This document shows positions 1 to 9,888 of a stretch of 64,000 nucleotides of DNA, in pieces. The notes beneath the pieces were generated by a model, which saw only the letters and a list, made by a program, of their open reading frames with translations, was not told the origin of the DNA and did not search any database. The stretch covers positions 1,488,001 to 1,552,000 of the forward strand of contig NW_026912178.1 in assembly GCF_963662255.1 (NCBI RefSeq), given 5' to 3'. The position numbers were made by a program, and so were the translations under genes. The stretch is from Cinclus cinclus (Eukaryota; Chordata; Aves; Passeriformes; Cinclidae). Positions within the stretch are counted from its first letter, which is position 1, and every line of letters begins with the position of its first letter.

Positions 1-215
1 GACACCACAGAGGTTAAGAGAAGCAAGCAACCATTGTGACCCAAGGGAGGCTAACAATTTAATGATCCATTGTGACACCAGGGGTTGTAATAGGGCCAGG
101 GATGAATTGTGAAAGCATGGAGCCCAAGAAAAACATGGAAACATTATGACACCATAGAGGCCAAGACTCAAATGATTCATTGTAACACCAAGTGGCCTAA
201 AAGGGCATGGGACGC
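1..215. repeat. First unit, B type, cut at the window edge
   Basis: The sequence starts at gacaccacag, so the first five bases of the opening box lie outside the window. The array therefore continues to the left. The unit has the B markers aagggaggct and ggggttgtaatagg. Confidence 0.95.
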
Positions 216-655
216 ATTGTGACACCACAGGGGTTAAGAGAAGCAAGGAACCATTTTGACCCAATGTAGACTAACAATCTAAGAATCCCTTTTGACACCA
301 GGGGGCTCAAAAGGACCACGGATGAACTGTGACAGCATGAGGACCTATAGAAGCAAGGGTCTATTATGACACCATGAAGGCCAAGAATCAAATGATTCAT
401 TGTGACATCAAGTGGCCTAAAAGGGCTTGGAATGCATTGTGACACCACAGAGGTTAAGAGAAGCAAGGAACCATTGTGACCCAAGGGAGGCTAACAATCT
501 AATGATCCATTGTGACACCAGGGGTTGTAATAGGGCCAGGGATGAATTGTGAAAGCATGGGGACCAAGAAAAACATGGAAACATTATGACACCATAGAGG
601 CCAAGACTCAAATGATTCATTGTAACACCAAGTGGCCTAAAAGGGCATGGGATGC

Positions 656-1314
656 ATTGTGACACCACAGAGGTTAAGAGAAGCAAGGAACCATTGTGAC
701 CCAATGCAGGCTAACTATCTAAGATTCCCTTTTGACACCAGGGGACGCAAAAGGACCACAGATGAACTGTGACAGCATGGGGACCTATAGAAGCAGGGAT
801 CTATTATGACACCATGAAGGCCAAGAATCAAATGATTCATTGTGACATCAAGTGGCCTAAAAGGGCTTGGAATGCATTGTGACACCACAGAGGTTAAGAG
901 AAGCAAGGAACCATTGTGACCCAAGGGAGGCTTACAATCTAATGATCCATTGTGACACCAGGGGTTGTAATAGGGCCAGGGATGAATTGTGAAAGCATGG
1001 AGCCCAAAAAAACATGGAAACATTTTGACACCATAGAGGCCAAGACTCAAATGATTCATTGTAACACCAAGTGGCCTAAAAGGGCATGGGATGCATTGTG
1101 ACACCACAGAGGTTAAGAGAAGCAAGGAAACATTGTGACCCAATGCAGGCTAACTATCTAAGATTCCCTTTTGACACCAGGGGGTGCAAAAGGACCACGG
1201 ATGAACTGTGACAGCATGGGGACCTATAGAAGCAAGGATCTATTATGACACCATGAAGGCCAAGAATCAAATGATTCATTGTGACATCAAGTGGCCTAAA
1301 AGGTCATGGGATGC
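656..1314. repeat. Three-unit block A-B-A, related to 5493-6151
   Basis: Units at 656 (A, aactatctaagatt, ggacgcaaaagg), 876 (B, aggcttacaatc, A7 variant) and 1095 (A) have the same order and markers as the units at 5493, 5713 and 5932. The offset is 4,837 bp, or 22 units less three single-base deletions. Small differences include gcaggga at about 793 here against gcaagga in the later copy, and ctatga against ctaaga at the third unit. Confidence 0.85.
876..1094. repeat. B unit of 219 bp, A7 variant
   Basis: In subrepeat 4 the usual cccaagaaaaacatgg reads cccaaaaaaacatgg. Losing the single G from aagaaaaa gives exactly seven A and accounts for the 219-bp length. The same state recurs in units starting at 5713 and 6592 and near 13320, 27835, 30910, 32230, 35305, 36625, 40145, 42785, 52450, 55095 and 58170, usually with aggcttacaatc or cattttgacacc in the same unit. 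Confidence 0.9.
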
Positions 1315-1534
1315 ATTGTGACACCACAGAGGTTAAGAGAAGCAAGGAACCATTGTGACCCAATGCAGGCTAACAATCTAAGAATCCCTTTTGACACCAC
1401 GGGGCGCAAAAGGACCACGGATGAACTGTGACAGCATGGCGACCTATAGAAGCAAGGATCTATTATGACACCATGAAGGCCAAGAATCAAATGATTCATT
1501 GTGACATCAAGTGGCCTAAAAGGGCTTGGAATGC
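1095..1534. repeat. A-A junction breaking the dimer pattern (first copy)
   Basis: Two A units follow each other, at 1095 and 1315. The first ends in the gtcatgggatgc form normally seen at the end of B units, and the second begins with the regular A body. The same arrangement is found at 2195/2415 and 6811/7030. In all three cases the next unit is a B carrying caatttaatgatcc, so one event was probably copied. Confidence 0.85.
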
Positions 1535-2414
1535 ATTGTGACACCACAGAGGTTAAGAGAAGCAAGGAACCATTGTGACCCAAGGGAGGCTAACAATTTA
1601 ATGATCCATTGTGACACCAGGGGTTGTAATAGGGCCAGGGATGAATTGTGAAAGCATGGAGCCCAAGAAAAACATGGAAACATTATGACACCATAGAGGC
1701 CAAGACTCAAATGATTCATTGTAACACCAAGTGGCCTAAAAGGGCATGGGACGCATTGTGACACCACAGGGGTTAAGAGAAGCAAGGAACCATTGTGACC
1801 CAATGTAGGCTAACAATCTAAGAATGCCTTTTGACACCAGGGGGCTCAAAAGGACCACGGATGAACTGTGACAGCATGAGGACCTATAGAAGCAAGGATC
1901 TATTATGACACCATGAAGGCCAAGAATCAAATGATTCATTGTGACATCAAGTGGCCTAAAAGGGCTTGGAATGCATTGTGACACCACAGAGGTTAAGAGA
2001 AGCAAGGAACCATTGTGACCCAAGGGAGGCTAACAATCTAATGATCCATTGTGACACCAGGGGTTGTAATAGGGCCAGGGATGAATTGTGAAAGCATGGG
2101 GACCAAGAAAAACATGGAAACATTATGACACCATAGAGGCCAAGACTCAAATGATTCATTGTAACACCAAGTGGCCTAAAAGGGCATGGGATGCATTGTG
2201 ACACCACAGAGGTTAAGAGAAGCAAGGAACCATTGTGACCCAATGCAGGCTAACTATCTAAGATTCCCTTTTGACACCAGGGGACGCAAAAGGACAACAG
2301 ATGAACTGTGACAGCATGGGGACCTATAGAAGCAAGGATCTATTATGACACCATGAAGGCCAAGAATCAAATGATTCATTGTGACATCAAGTGGCCTAAA
2401 AGGGCATGGGATGC
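1315..2414. repeat. 1,100-bp HOR copy 1 (five units, A-B-A-B-A)
   Basis: Order: A (gaatccc), B (caatttaatg), A (aatgtagg, gaatgcc, catgagg), B (gggaccaag), A (aactatctaag). The next 1,100 bp repeats this order and these markers. An odd number of units makes this block break A/B alternation where it joins its next copy. Confidence 0.85.
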
Positions 2415-3514
2415 ATTGTGACACCACAGAGGTTAAGAGAAGCAAGGAACCATTGTGACCCAATGCAGGCTAACAATCTAAGAATCCCTTTTGACACCAG
2501 GGGGCGCAAACGGACCACGGATGAACTGTGACAGCATGGGGACCTATAGAAGCAAGGATCTATTATGACACCATGAAGGCCAAGAATCAAATGATTCATT
2601 GTGACATCAAGTGGCCTAAAAGGGCTTGGAATGCATTGTGACACCACAGAGGTTAAGAGAAGCAAGGAACCATTGTGACCCAAGGGAGGCTAACAATTTA
2701 ATGATCCATTGTGACACCAGGGGTTGTAATAGGGCCAGGGATGAATTGTGAAAGCATGGAGCCCAAGAAAAACATGGAAACATTATGACACCATAGAGGC
2801 CAAGACTCAAATGATTCATTGTAACACCAAGTGGCCTAAAAGGGCATGGGACGCATTGTGACACCACAGGGGTTAAGAGAAGCAAGGAACCATTGTGACC
2901 CAATGTAGGCTAACAATCTAAGAATGCCTTTTGACACCAGGGGGCTCAAAAGGACCACGGATGAACTGTGACAGCATGAGGACCTATAGAAGCAAGGATC
3001 TATTATGACACCATGAAGGCCAAGAATCAAATGATTCATTGTGACATCAAGTGGCCTAAAAGGGCTTGGAATGCATTGTGACACCACAGAGGTTAAGAGA
3101 AGCAAGGAACCATTGTGACCCAAGGGAGGCTAACAATCTAATGATCCATTGTGACACCAGGGGTTGTAATAGGGCCAGGGATGAATTGTGAAAGCATGGG
3201 GCCCAAGAAAAACATGGAAACATTATGACACCATAGAGGCCAAGACTCAAATGATTCATTGTAACACCAAGTGGACTAAAAGGGCACGGGATGCATTGTG
3301 ACACCACAGAGGTTAAGAGAAGCAAGGAACCATTGTGACCCAATGCAGGCTAACTATCTAAGATTCCCTTTTGACACCAGGGGACGCAAAAGGACAACAG
3401 ATGAACTGTGACAGCATGGGGACCTATAGAAGCAAGGATCTATTATGACACCATGAAGGCCAAGAATCAAATGATTCATTGTGACATCAAGTGGCCTAAA
3501 AGGGCTTGGAATGT
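2415..3514. repeat. 1,100-bp HOR copy 2
   Basis: It repeats 1315-2414 with few changes. The final A unit ends in gggcttggaatg rather than gggcatgggatg, and the next unit is B, so alternation is restored here. The fourth unit reads ggggcccaag where copy 1 reads ggggaccaag. Confidence 0.85.
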
Positions 3515-3954
3515 ATTGTGACACCACAGAGGTTAAGAGAAGCAAGTAACCATTGTGACCCAAGTGAGGCTAACAATCTGATGATCCCCAGTGAGACCAG
3601 GGGTTGTAATAGGTCCAGGGATGAATTGTGAAAGCATGGAGCCCAAGAAAAACATGGAAACATTTTGACACCATAGAGGCCAAGACTCAAATGATTCATT
3701 GTAAAACCAAGTGGCCTAAAATGGCATGGGATGCATTGTGACACCATAGGGGTTAAGAGAAGCAAGGAACCATTGTGACCCAATGTAGGCTAACAATCTA
3801 AGAATCCCTTTTGACACCAGGGGGCGCAAAAGGACCACGGATGAACTGTGACAGCATGGGGACCTATAGAAGCAAGGATCTATTATGACACCATGAAGGC
3901 CAAGAATCAAATGATTCATTGTGACATCAAGTGGCCTAAAAGGGCTTGGAATGC

Positions 3955-4173
3955 ATTGTGACACCACAGAGGTTAAGAGAAGCAGGGAACCATTGAGACT
4001 CAAGGGAGGCTAACAATCTAACGATCCCCTGTGACACCAGGGGTTGTAATAGGGGCAGGGATGAATTGTGAAAGCATGGGGCACAATTAATCATGGAAAT
4101 ATTATGACACCATAGAGGCCAAGACTCAAATGATTCATTGTAACACCAAGTGGCCTTAAAGGGCATGGGATGC
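3955..4173. repeat. B unit of 219 bp, attaatc variant
   Basis: Subrepeat 4 reads ggcacaattaatcatgg and the following box is gaaatattatgac. The unit also has aacgatcccctg and aggggcaggg. It differs from standard B at several bases and is one base shorter, so it is a separate B subfamily. In the later HORs it is usually followed by an A unit with aagagtccc, and the pair is a useful anchor: 21985, 25504, 29462, 34299, 39136, 41774, 44412, 46610, 48808, 51006 and 60678. Confidence 0.9.
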
Positions 4174-4393
4174 ATTGTGACACCACAGAGGTTAAGAGAA
4201 GCAGGGAACCATTGAGACCCAATGCAGGCTAACTATCCAAGTTTCCCTTTTGACACCAGGGGGCTCAAAAGGACCACGGATGAACTGTGACAGCATGGGG
4301 ACCTATAGAAGCAAGGATCTATTATGACACCATGAAGGCCAAGAATCAAATGATTCATTGTGACATCAAGTGGCCTAAAAGGGCTTGGAATGC

Positions 4394-4613
4394 ATTGTGA
4401 CACCACAGAGGTTAAGAGAAGCAAGCAACCATTGTGACCCAATGCAGGCTAACAATCTAATGATCCATTGTGACACCAGGGGTTGTAATAGGGCCAGGGA
4501 TGAATTGTGAAAGCATGGAGCCCAAGAAAAACATGGAAACATTATGACACCATAGAGGCCAAGACTCAAATGATTCATTGTAACACCAAGTGGCCTAAAA
4601 GGGCATGGGATGC
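4394..4613. repeat. Hybrid unit: A-like subrepeat 2 start, B body
   Basis: Subrepeat 2 opens cccaatgcaggct as in A units but continues taatgatccattg and ggggttgtaatagg as in B units. This is the pattern expected from conversion or unequal exchange inside subrepeat 2. Comparable hybrids start at 13626, 53643, 54522, 56721, 61996 and 63755. Confidence 0.85.
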
Positions 4614-4833
4614 ATTGTGACACCACAGGGGTTAAGAGAAGCAAGGAACCATTGTGACCCAATGTAGGCTAACAATCTAAGAATCCCTTTTGACACCAGG
4701 GGGCTCAAAAGGACCACGGATGTACTGTGACAGCATGGGGACCTATAGAAGCAAGGATCTATTATGACACCATGAAGGCCAAGAATCAAATGATTCATTC
4801 TGACATCAAGTGGCCTAAAAGGGCTTGGAATGC

Positions 4834-5052
4834 ATTGTGACACCACAGAGGTTAAGAGAAGCAGGGAACCATTGTGGCCCAAGGGAGGCTAACAATCTAA
4901 TGATCCCCTGTGACACCAGGGATTGTAATAGGGGCAGGGATGAATTGTGAAAGCATGGGGCACAATAAATCATGGAAATATTATGACACCATAGAGGCCA
5001 AGATTCAAATGATTCATTGTAACACCAAGTGGCCTAAAAGGGCATGGGATGC
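4834..5052. repeat. B unit of 219 bp, ataaatc variant
   Basis: Subrepeat 4 reads ggcacaataaatcatgg, one base from the attaatc form and one base shorter than standard B. It occurs with gtggcccaagg and atgatcccctg in subrepeat 2. Later examples lie near 11560, 45420, 47620, 49815, 52015, 54205, 57290, 59050, 61690 and 63450. Confidence 0.9.
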
Positions 5053-6810
5053 ATTGTGACACCACAGAGGTTAAGAGAAGCAGGGAACCATTGTGACCCA
5101 ATGCAGGCTAACAATCTAAGAATCCCTTTTGACACCAGGGGGCGCAAAAGGACCACGGATGAACTGTGACAGCATGGCGACCTATAGAAGCAAGGATCTA
5201 TTATGACACCATGAAGGCCAAGAATCAAATGATTCATTGTGACATCAAGTGGCCTAAAAGGGCTTGGAATGCATTGTGACACCACAGAGGTTAAGAGAAG
5301 CAAGGAACCATTGTGACCCAAGGGAGGCTAACAATCTAATGATCCATTGTGACACCAGGGTTTGTAATAGGGCCAGGGATGAATTGTGAAAGCATGGGGA
5401 CCAAGAAAAACATGGAAACATTATGACACCATAGAGGCCAAGACTCAAATGATTCATTGTAACACCAAGTGGCCTAAAAGGGCATGGGATGCATTGTGAC
5501 ACCACAGAGGTTAAGAGAAGCAAGGAACCATTGTGACCCAATGCAGGCTAACTATCTAAGATTCCCTTTTGACACCAGGGGACGCAAAAGGACCACAGAT
5601 GAACTGTGACAGCATGGGGACCTATAGAAGCAAGGATCTATTATGACACCATGAAGGCCAAGAATCAAATGATTCATTGTGACATCAAGTGGCCTAAAAG
5701 GGCTTGGAATGCATTGTGACACCACAGAGGTTAAGAGAAGCAAGGAACCATTGTGACCCAAGGGAGGCTTACAATCTAATGATCCATTGTGACACCAGGG
5801 GTTGTAATAGGGCCAGGGATGAATTGTGAAAGCATGGAGCCCAAAAAAACATGGAAACATTTTGACACCATAGAGGCCAAGACTCAAATGATTCATTGTA
5901 ACACCAAGTGGCCTAAAAGGGCATGGGATGCATTGTGACACCACAGAGGTTAAGAGTAGCAAGGAACCATTGTGACCCAATGCAGGCTAACTATCTATGA
6001 TTCCCTTTTGACACCAGGGGGTGCAAAAGGACAACGGATGAACTGTGACAGCATGGGGACCTATAGAAGCAAGGATCTATTATGACACCATGAAGGCCAA
6101 GAATCAAATGATTCATTGTGACATCAAGTGGCCTAAAAGGGCATGGGATGCATTGTGACACCACAGAGGTTAAGAGAAGCAAGGAACCATTGTGACCCAA
6201 GGGAGGCTAACAATCTAACGATCCCCTGTGACACCAGGGGTTGTAATAGGGGCAGGGATGAATTGTGAAAGCATGGAGCCCAAGAAAAACATGGAAACAT
6301 TATGACACCATAGAGGCCAAGACTGAAATGATTCATTGTAACACCAAGTGGCCTAAAAGGGCATGGGACGCATTGTGACACCACAGGGGTTAAGAGAAGC
6401 AAGGAACCATTGTGACCCAATGTAGACTAACAATCTAAGAATCCCTTTTGACACCAGGGGGCTCAAAAGGACCACGGATGAACTGTGACAGCATGAGGAC
6501 CTATAGAAGCAAGGGTCTATTATGACACCATGAAGGCCAAGAATCAAATGATTCATTGTGACATCAAGTGGCCTAAAAGGGCTTGGAATGCATTGTGACA
6601 CCACAGAGGTTAAGAGAAGCAAGGAACCATTGTGACCCAAGGGAGGCTTACAATCTAATGATCCATTGTGACACCAGGGGTTGTAATAGGGCCAGGGATG
6701 AATTGTGAAAGCATGGAGCCCAAAAAAACATGGAAACATTTTGACACCATAGAGGCCAAGACTCAAATGATTCATTGTAACACCAAGTGGCCTAAAAGGG
6801 CATGGGATGC

Positions 6811-7029
6811 ATTGTGACACCACAGAGGTTAAGAGAAGCAAGGAACCATTGTGACCCAATGCAGGCTAACTATCTAAGATTCCCTTTTGAACCAGGGGGT
6901 GCAAAAGGACCACGGATGAACTGTGACAGCATGGGGACCTATAGAAGCAAGGATCTATTATGACACCATGAAGGCCAAGAATCAAATGATTCATTGTGAC
7001 ATCAAGTGGCCTAAAAGGGCATGGGATGC
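6811..7029. repeat. A unit of 219 bp with a private one-base deletion
   Basis: The third box reads ttttgaaccaggg at 6885-6897 instead of ttttgacaccaggg. It is the only length change in the window outside subrepeat 4 of B units, and it appears once. The next unit (7030) is also A, giving the third A-A junction. Confidence 0.9.
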
Positions 7030-8349
7030 ATTGTGACACCACAGAGGTTAAGAGAAGCAAGGAACCATTGTGACCCAATGCAGGCTAACAATCTAAGAAT
7101 CCCTTTTGACACCAGGGGGCGCAAAAGGACCACGGATGAACTGTGACAGCATGGCGACCTATAGAAGCAAGGATCTATTATGACACCATGAAGGCCAAGA
7201 ATCAAATGATTCATTGTGACATCAAGTGGCCTAAAAGGGCTTGGAATGCATTGTGACACCACAGAGGTTAAGAGAAGCAAGGAACCATTGTGACCCAAGG
7301 GAGGCTAACAATTTAATGATCCATTGTGACACCAGGGGTTGTAATAGGGCCAGGGATGAATTGTGAAAGCATGGAGCCCAAGAAAAACATGGAAACATTA
7401 TGACACCATAGAGGCCAAGACTCAAATGATTCATTGTAACACCAAGTGGCCTAAAAGGGCATGGGACGCATTGTGACACCACAGGGGTTAAGAGAAGCAA
7501 GGAACCATTGTGACCCAATGTAGGCTAACAATCTAAGAATGCCTTTTGACACCAGGGGGCTCAAAAGGACCACGGATGTACTGTGACAGCATGAGGACCT
7601 ATAGAAGCAAGGATCTATTATGACACCATGAAGGCCAAGAATCAAATGATTCATTGTGACATCAAGTGGCCTAAAAGGGCTTGGAATGCATTGTGACACC
7701 ACAGAGGTTAAGAGAAGCAAGCAACCATTGTGACCCAAGGGAGGCTAACAATCTAATGATCCATTGTGACACCAGGGGTTGTAATAGGGCCAGGGATGAA
7801 TTGTGAAAGCATGGGGACCAAGAAAAACATGGAAACATTATGACACCATAGAGGCCAAGACTCAAATGATTCATTGTAACACCAAGTGGACTAAAAGGGC
7901 ACGGGATGCATTGTGACACCACAGAGGTTAAGAGAAGCAAGGAACCATTGTGACCCAATGCAGGCTAACTATCTAAGATTCCCTTTTGACACCAGGGGGC
8001 GCAAAAGGACCACAGATGAACTGCGACAGCATGGGGACCTATAGAAGCAAGGATCTATTATGACACCATGAAGGCCAAGAATCAAATGATTCATTGTGAC
8101 ATCAAGTGGCCTAAAAGGGCTTGGAATGCATTGTGACACCACAGAGGTTAAGAGAAGCAAGTAACCATTGTGACCCAAGTGAGGCTAACAATCTGATGAT
8201 CCCCAGTGACACCAGGGGTTGTAATAGGGCCAGGGATGAATTGTGAAAGCATGGAGCCCAAGAAAAACATGGAAACATTTTGACACCATAGAGGCCAAGA
8301 CTCAAATGATTCATTGTAAAACCAAGTGGCCTAAAAGGGCATGGGATGC

Positions 8350-8386
8350 ATTGTGACACCACAGAGGTTAAGAGAAGCAAGGAACC
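8350..8386. repeat. Exemplar of the 36-37 bp base subrepeat
   Basis: The box attgtgacacc opens this 37-bp element. Related boxes open every other subrepeat: attgtgaccc, ttttgacacc, ctgtgacagc, attatgacac and attgtgacat in A units, and attgtgaaag and attgtaacac in B units. The bodies between boxes share an A- and G-rich character (for example gaagcaagga in both subrepeats 1 and A4), which supports descent from a single short repeat. About 1,746 copies are expected in the window (291 x 6). Confidence 0.9.
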
Positions 8387-8524
8387 ATTGTGACCCAATG
8401 CAGGCTAACAATCTAAGAATCCCTTTTGACACCAGGGGGCGCAAAAGGACCACGGATGAACTGTGACAGCATGGGGACCTATAGAAGCAAGGATCTATTA
8501 TGACACCATGAAGGCCAAGAATCA

Positions 8525-8535
8525 AATGATTCATT
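8525..8535. other. Conserved quasi-palindrome aatgattcatt, one per unit
   Basis: The 11-mer aatga-t-tcatt spans the junction of subrepeats 5 and 6 and has perfect 5-bp inverted arms around one base. It is present in both A and B units throughout the window, although the two classes differ at many neighbouring positions; one exception is gattcactgtt near 54262. It contains TGATTCA, one base from the bZIP/AP-1 consensus TGA(C/G)TCA. Protein binding is only a possibility. Confidence 0.7.
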
Positions 8536-9008
8536 GTGACATCAAGTGGCCTAAAAGGGCTTGGAATGCATTGTGACACCACAGAGGTTAAGAGAAGCAG
8601 GGAACCATTGTGACTCAAGGGAGGCTAACAATCTAATGATCCCCTGTGACACCAGGGGTTGTAATAGGGGCAGGGATGAATTGTGAAAGCATGGGGCACA
8701 ATTAATCTTGGAAATATTATGACAACATAGAGGCCAAGACTCAAATGATTCATTGTAACACCAAGTGGCCTTAAAGGGCATGGGATGCATTGTGACACCA
8801 CAGAGGTTAAGAGAAGCAGGGAACCATTGTGACCCAATGCAGGCTAACAATCTAAGAGTCCCTTTTGACACCAGGGGGCGCAAAAGGACCACGGATGAAC
8901 TGTGACAGCATGGGGACCTATAGAAGCAAGGATCTATTATGACACCATGAAGGCCAAGAATCAAATGATTCATTGTGACATCAAGTGGCCTAAAAGGGCT
9001 TGGAATGC

Positions 9009-9228
9009 ATTGTGACACCACAGAGGTTAAGAGAAGCAAGGAACCATTGTGACCCAAGGGAGGCTAACAATCTAATGATCCATTGTGACACCAGGGGTTG
9101 TAATAGGGCCAGGGATGAATTGTGAAAGCATGGAGCCCAAGAAAAACATGGAAACATTATGACACCATAGAGGCCAAGACTCAAATGATTCATTGTAACA
9201 CCAAGTGGCCTAAAAGGGCATGGGATGC
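9009..9228. repeat. Reference B-type 220-bp unit
   Basis: This unit is a clean representative of the B class. Its subrepeats lie at 9009-9045, 9046-9081, 9082-9118, 9119-9155, 9156-9191 and 9192-9228. Diagnostic B features are cccaagggaggct in subrepeat 2, caggggttgtaataggg in subrepeat 3, attgtgaaagcatgg in subrepeat 4, catagaggccaagactc in subrepeat 5 and taacaccaagtgg in subrepeat 6. Subrepeat 1 is shared almost unchanged with A units, and subrepeat 5 nearly so. This unit contains no CpG. Its fourth subrepeat is the only place where unit length changes repeatedly. Confidence 0.95.
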
Positions 9229-9888
9229 ATTGTGACACCACAGGGGTTAAGAGAAGCAAGGAACCATTGTGACCCAATGTAGGCTAACAATCTAAGAATC
9301 CCTTTTGACACCAGGGGGCTCAAAAGGACCACGGATGTACTGTGACGGCATGGGGACCTATAGAAGCAAGGATCTATTATGACACCATGAAGGCCAAGAA
9401 TCAAATGATTCATTCTGACATCAAGTGGCCTAAAAGGGCTTGGAATGCATTGTGACACCACAGAGGTTAAGAGAAGCAAGGAACCATTGTGACCCAAGGG
9501 AGGCTAACAATCTAATGATCCATTGTGACACCAGGGGTTGTAATAGGGCCAGGGATGAATTGTGAAAGCATGGAGCCCAAGAAAAACATGGAAACATTAT
9601 GACACCATAGAGGCCAAGATTCAAATGATTCATTGTAACACCAAGTGGCCTAAAAGGGCATGGGATGCATTGTGACACCACAGGGGTTAAGAGAAGCAAG
9701 GAACCATTGTGACCCAATGTAGGCTAACAATCTAAGAATCCCTTTTGACACCAGGGGGCTCAAAAGGACCACGGATGTACTGTGACGGCATGGGGACCTA
9801 TAGAAGCAAGGATCTATTATGACACCATGAAGGCCAAGAATCAAATGATTCATTGTGACATCAAGTGGCCTAAAAGGGCTTGGAATGC

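Larger units (their letters stand above)
2415..4833. repeat. 2.4-kb segment copied at 7030-9448
   Basis: Eleven units less one base (2,419 bp) recur 4,615 bp downstream with the same order of markers. These include caatttaatg, gaatgcc, aactatctaag, aagtgaggct with ccccagtgaca, taaaaccaag, and a 219-bp B unit with cacaattaatc. The left copy carries private changes, such as tgagaccag at about 3592 and atggcatggg at 3721, so this is an older copy pair. Confidence 0.8.
8350..8569. repeat. Reference A-type 220-bp unit
   Basis: This unit is close to the consensus of the A class. Its six subrepeats lie at 8350-8386, 8387-8423, 8424-8460, 8461-8496, 8497-8532 and 8533-8569. Diagnostic A features are cccaatgcaggct in subrepeat 2, ttttgacaccaggggg opening subrepeat 3, ctgtgacagcatgg opening subrepeat 4, gacctatagaagcaaggat later in subrepeat 4, and tgacatcaagtgg in subrepeat 6. 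The A class carries most of the CpG sites of the array (ggcgc and ccacgg). Common A variants are cccaatgtagg, aactatctaagatt, aactatccaagatt, aagagtccc and gaggacct. Confidence 0.95.
7030..9448. repeat. Second copy of the 2.4-kb segment at 2415-4833
   Basis: It matches 2415-4833 in unit order, in length (2,419 bp) and in rare variants. Its part from 7250 onward also matches 59358-61556 near the right edge. Differences from the left copy include attaatcttgg for attaatcatgg in the 219-bp B unit starting at 8570. Confidence 0.8.

Noticed and set aside
197..484. Recurrent minus-strand open frames of 67-168 codons, about one per 220 bp
   Set aside because: They come from the repeat itself: the same frame recurs in every unit, the 220-bp period is not a multiple of three so frames shift and overlap by 68 bases, and the typical start is a TTG at the same subrepeat position. 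There is no promoter, splice pattern or codon bias to separate them from the repeat, and single-base losses do not preserve a frame.
3955..4173. cacaattaatcatgg segment as a small insertion
   Set aside because: It aligns base for base with the normal B4 subrepeat with several substitutions and one deletion, so it is a diverged variant, not an insertion.
5713..5931. A7 run as a poly-A tail of an inserted retroelement
   Set aside because: The run is explained by loss of one G from aagaaaaa in the ordinary B unit. There is no inserted sequence and no target-site duplication.
6353..6859. Longest minus-strand frames (up to 168 codons) as possible repeat proteins
   Set aside because: They are longer only because a one-base-short B4 form happens to join two frames. 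The predicted chains are the same hydrophobic, Cys- and Ser-rich string read from another unit and match no family I know.
8461..8496. acctatagaag as a TATA-like promoter element
   Set aside because: It is present in almost every A unit as part of subrepeat 4, and nothing downstream looks like a transcription unit. It is too weak to call a promoter.
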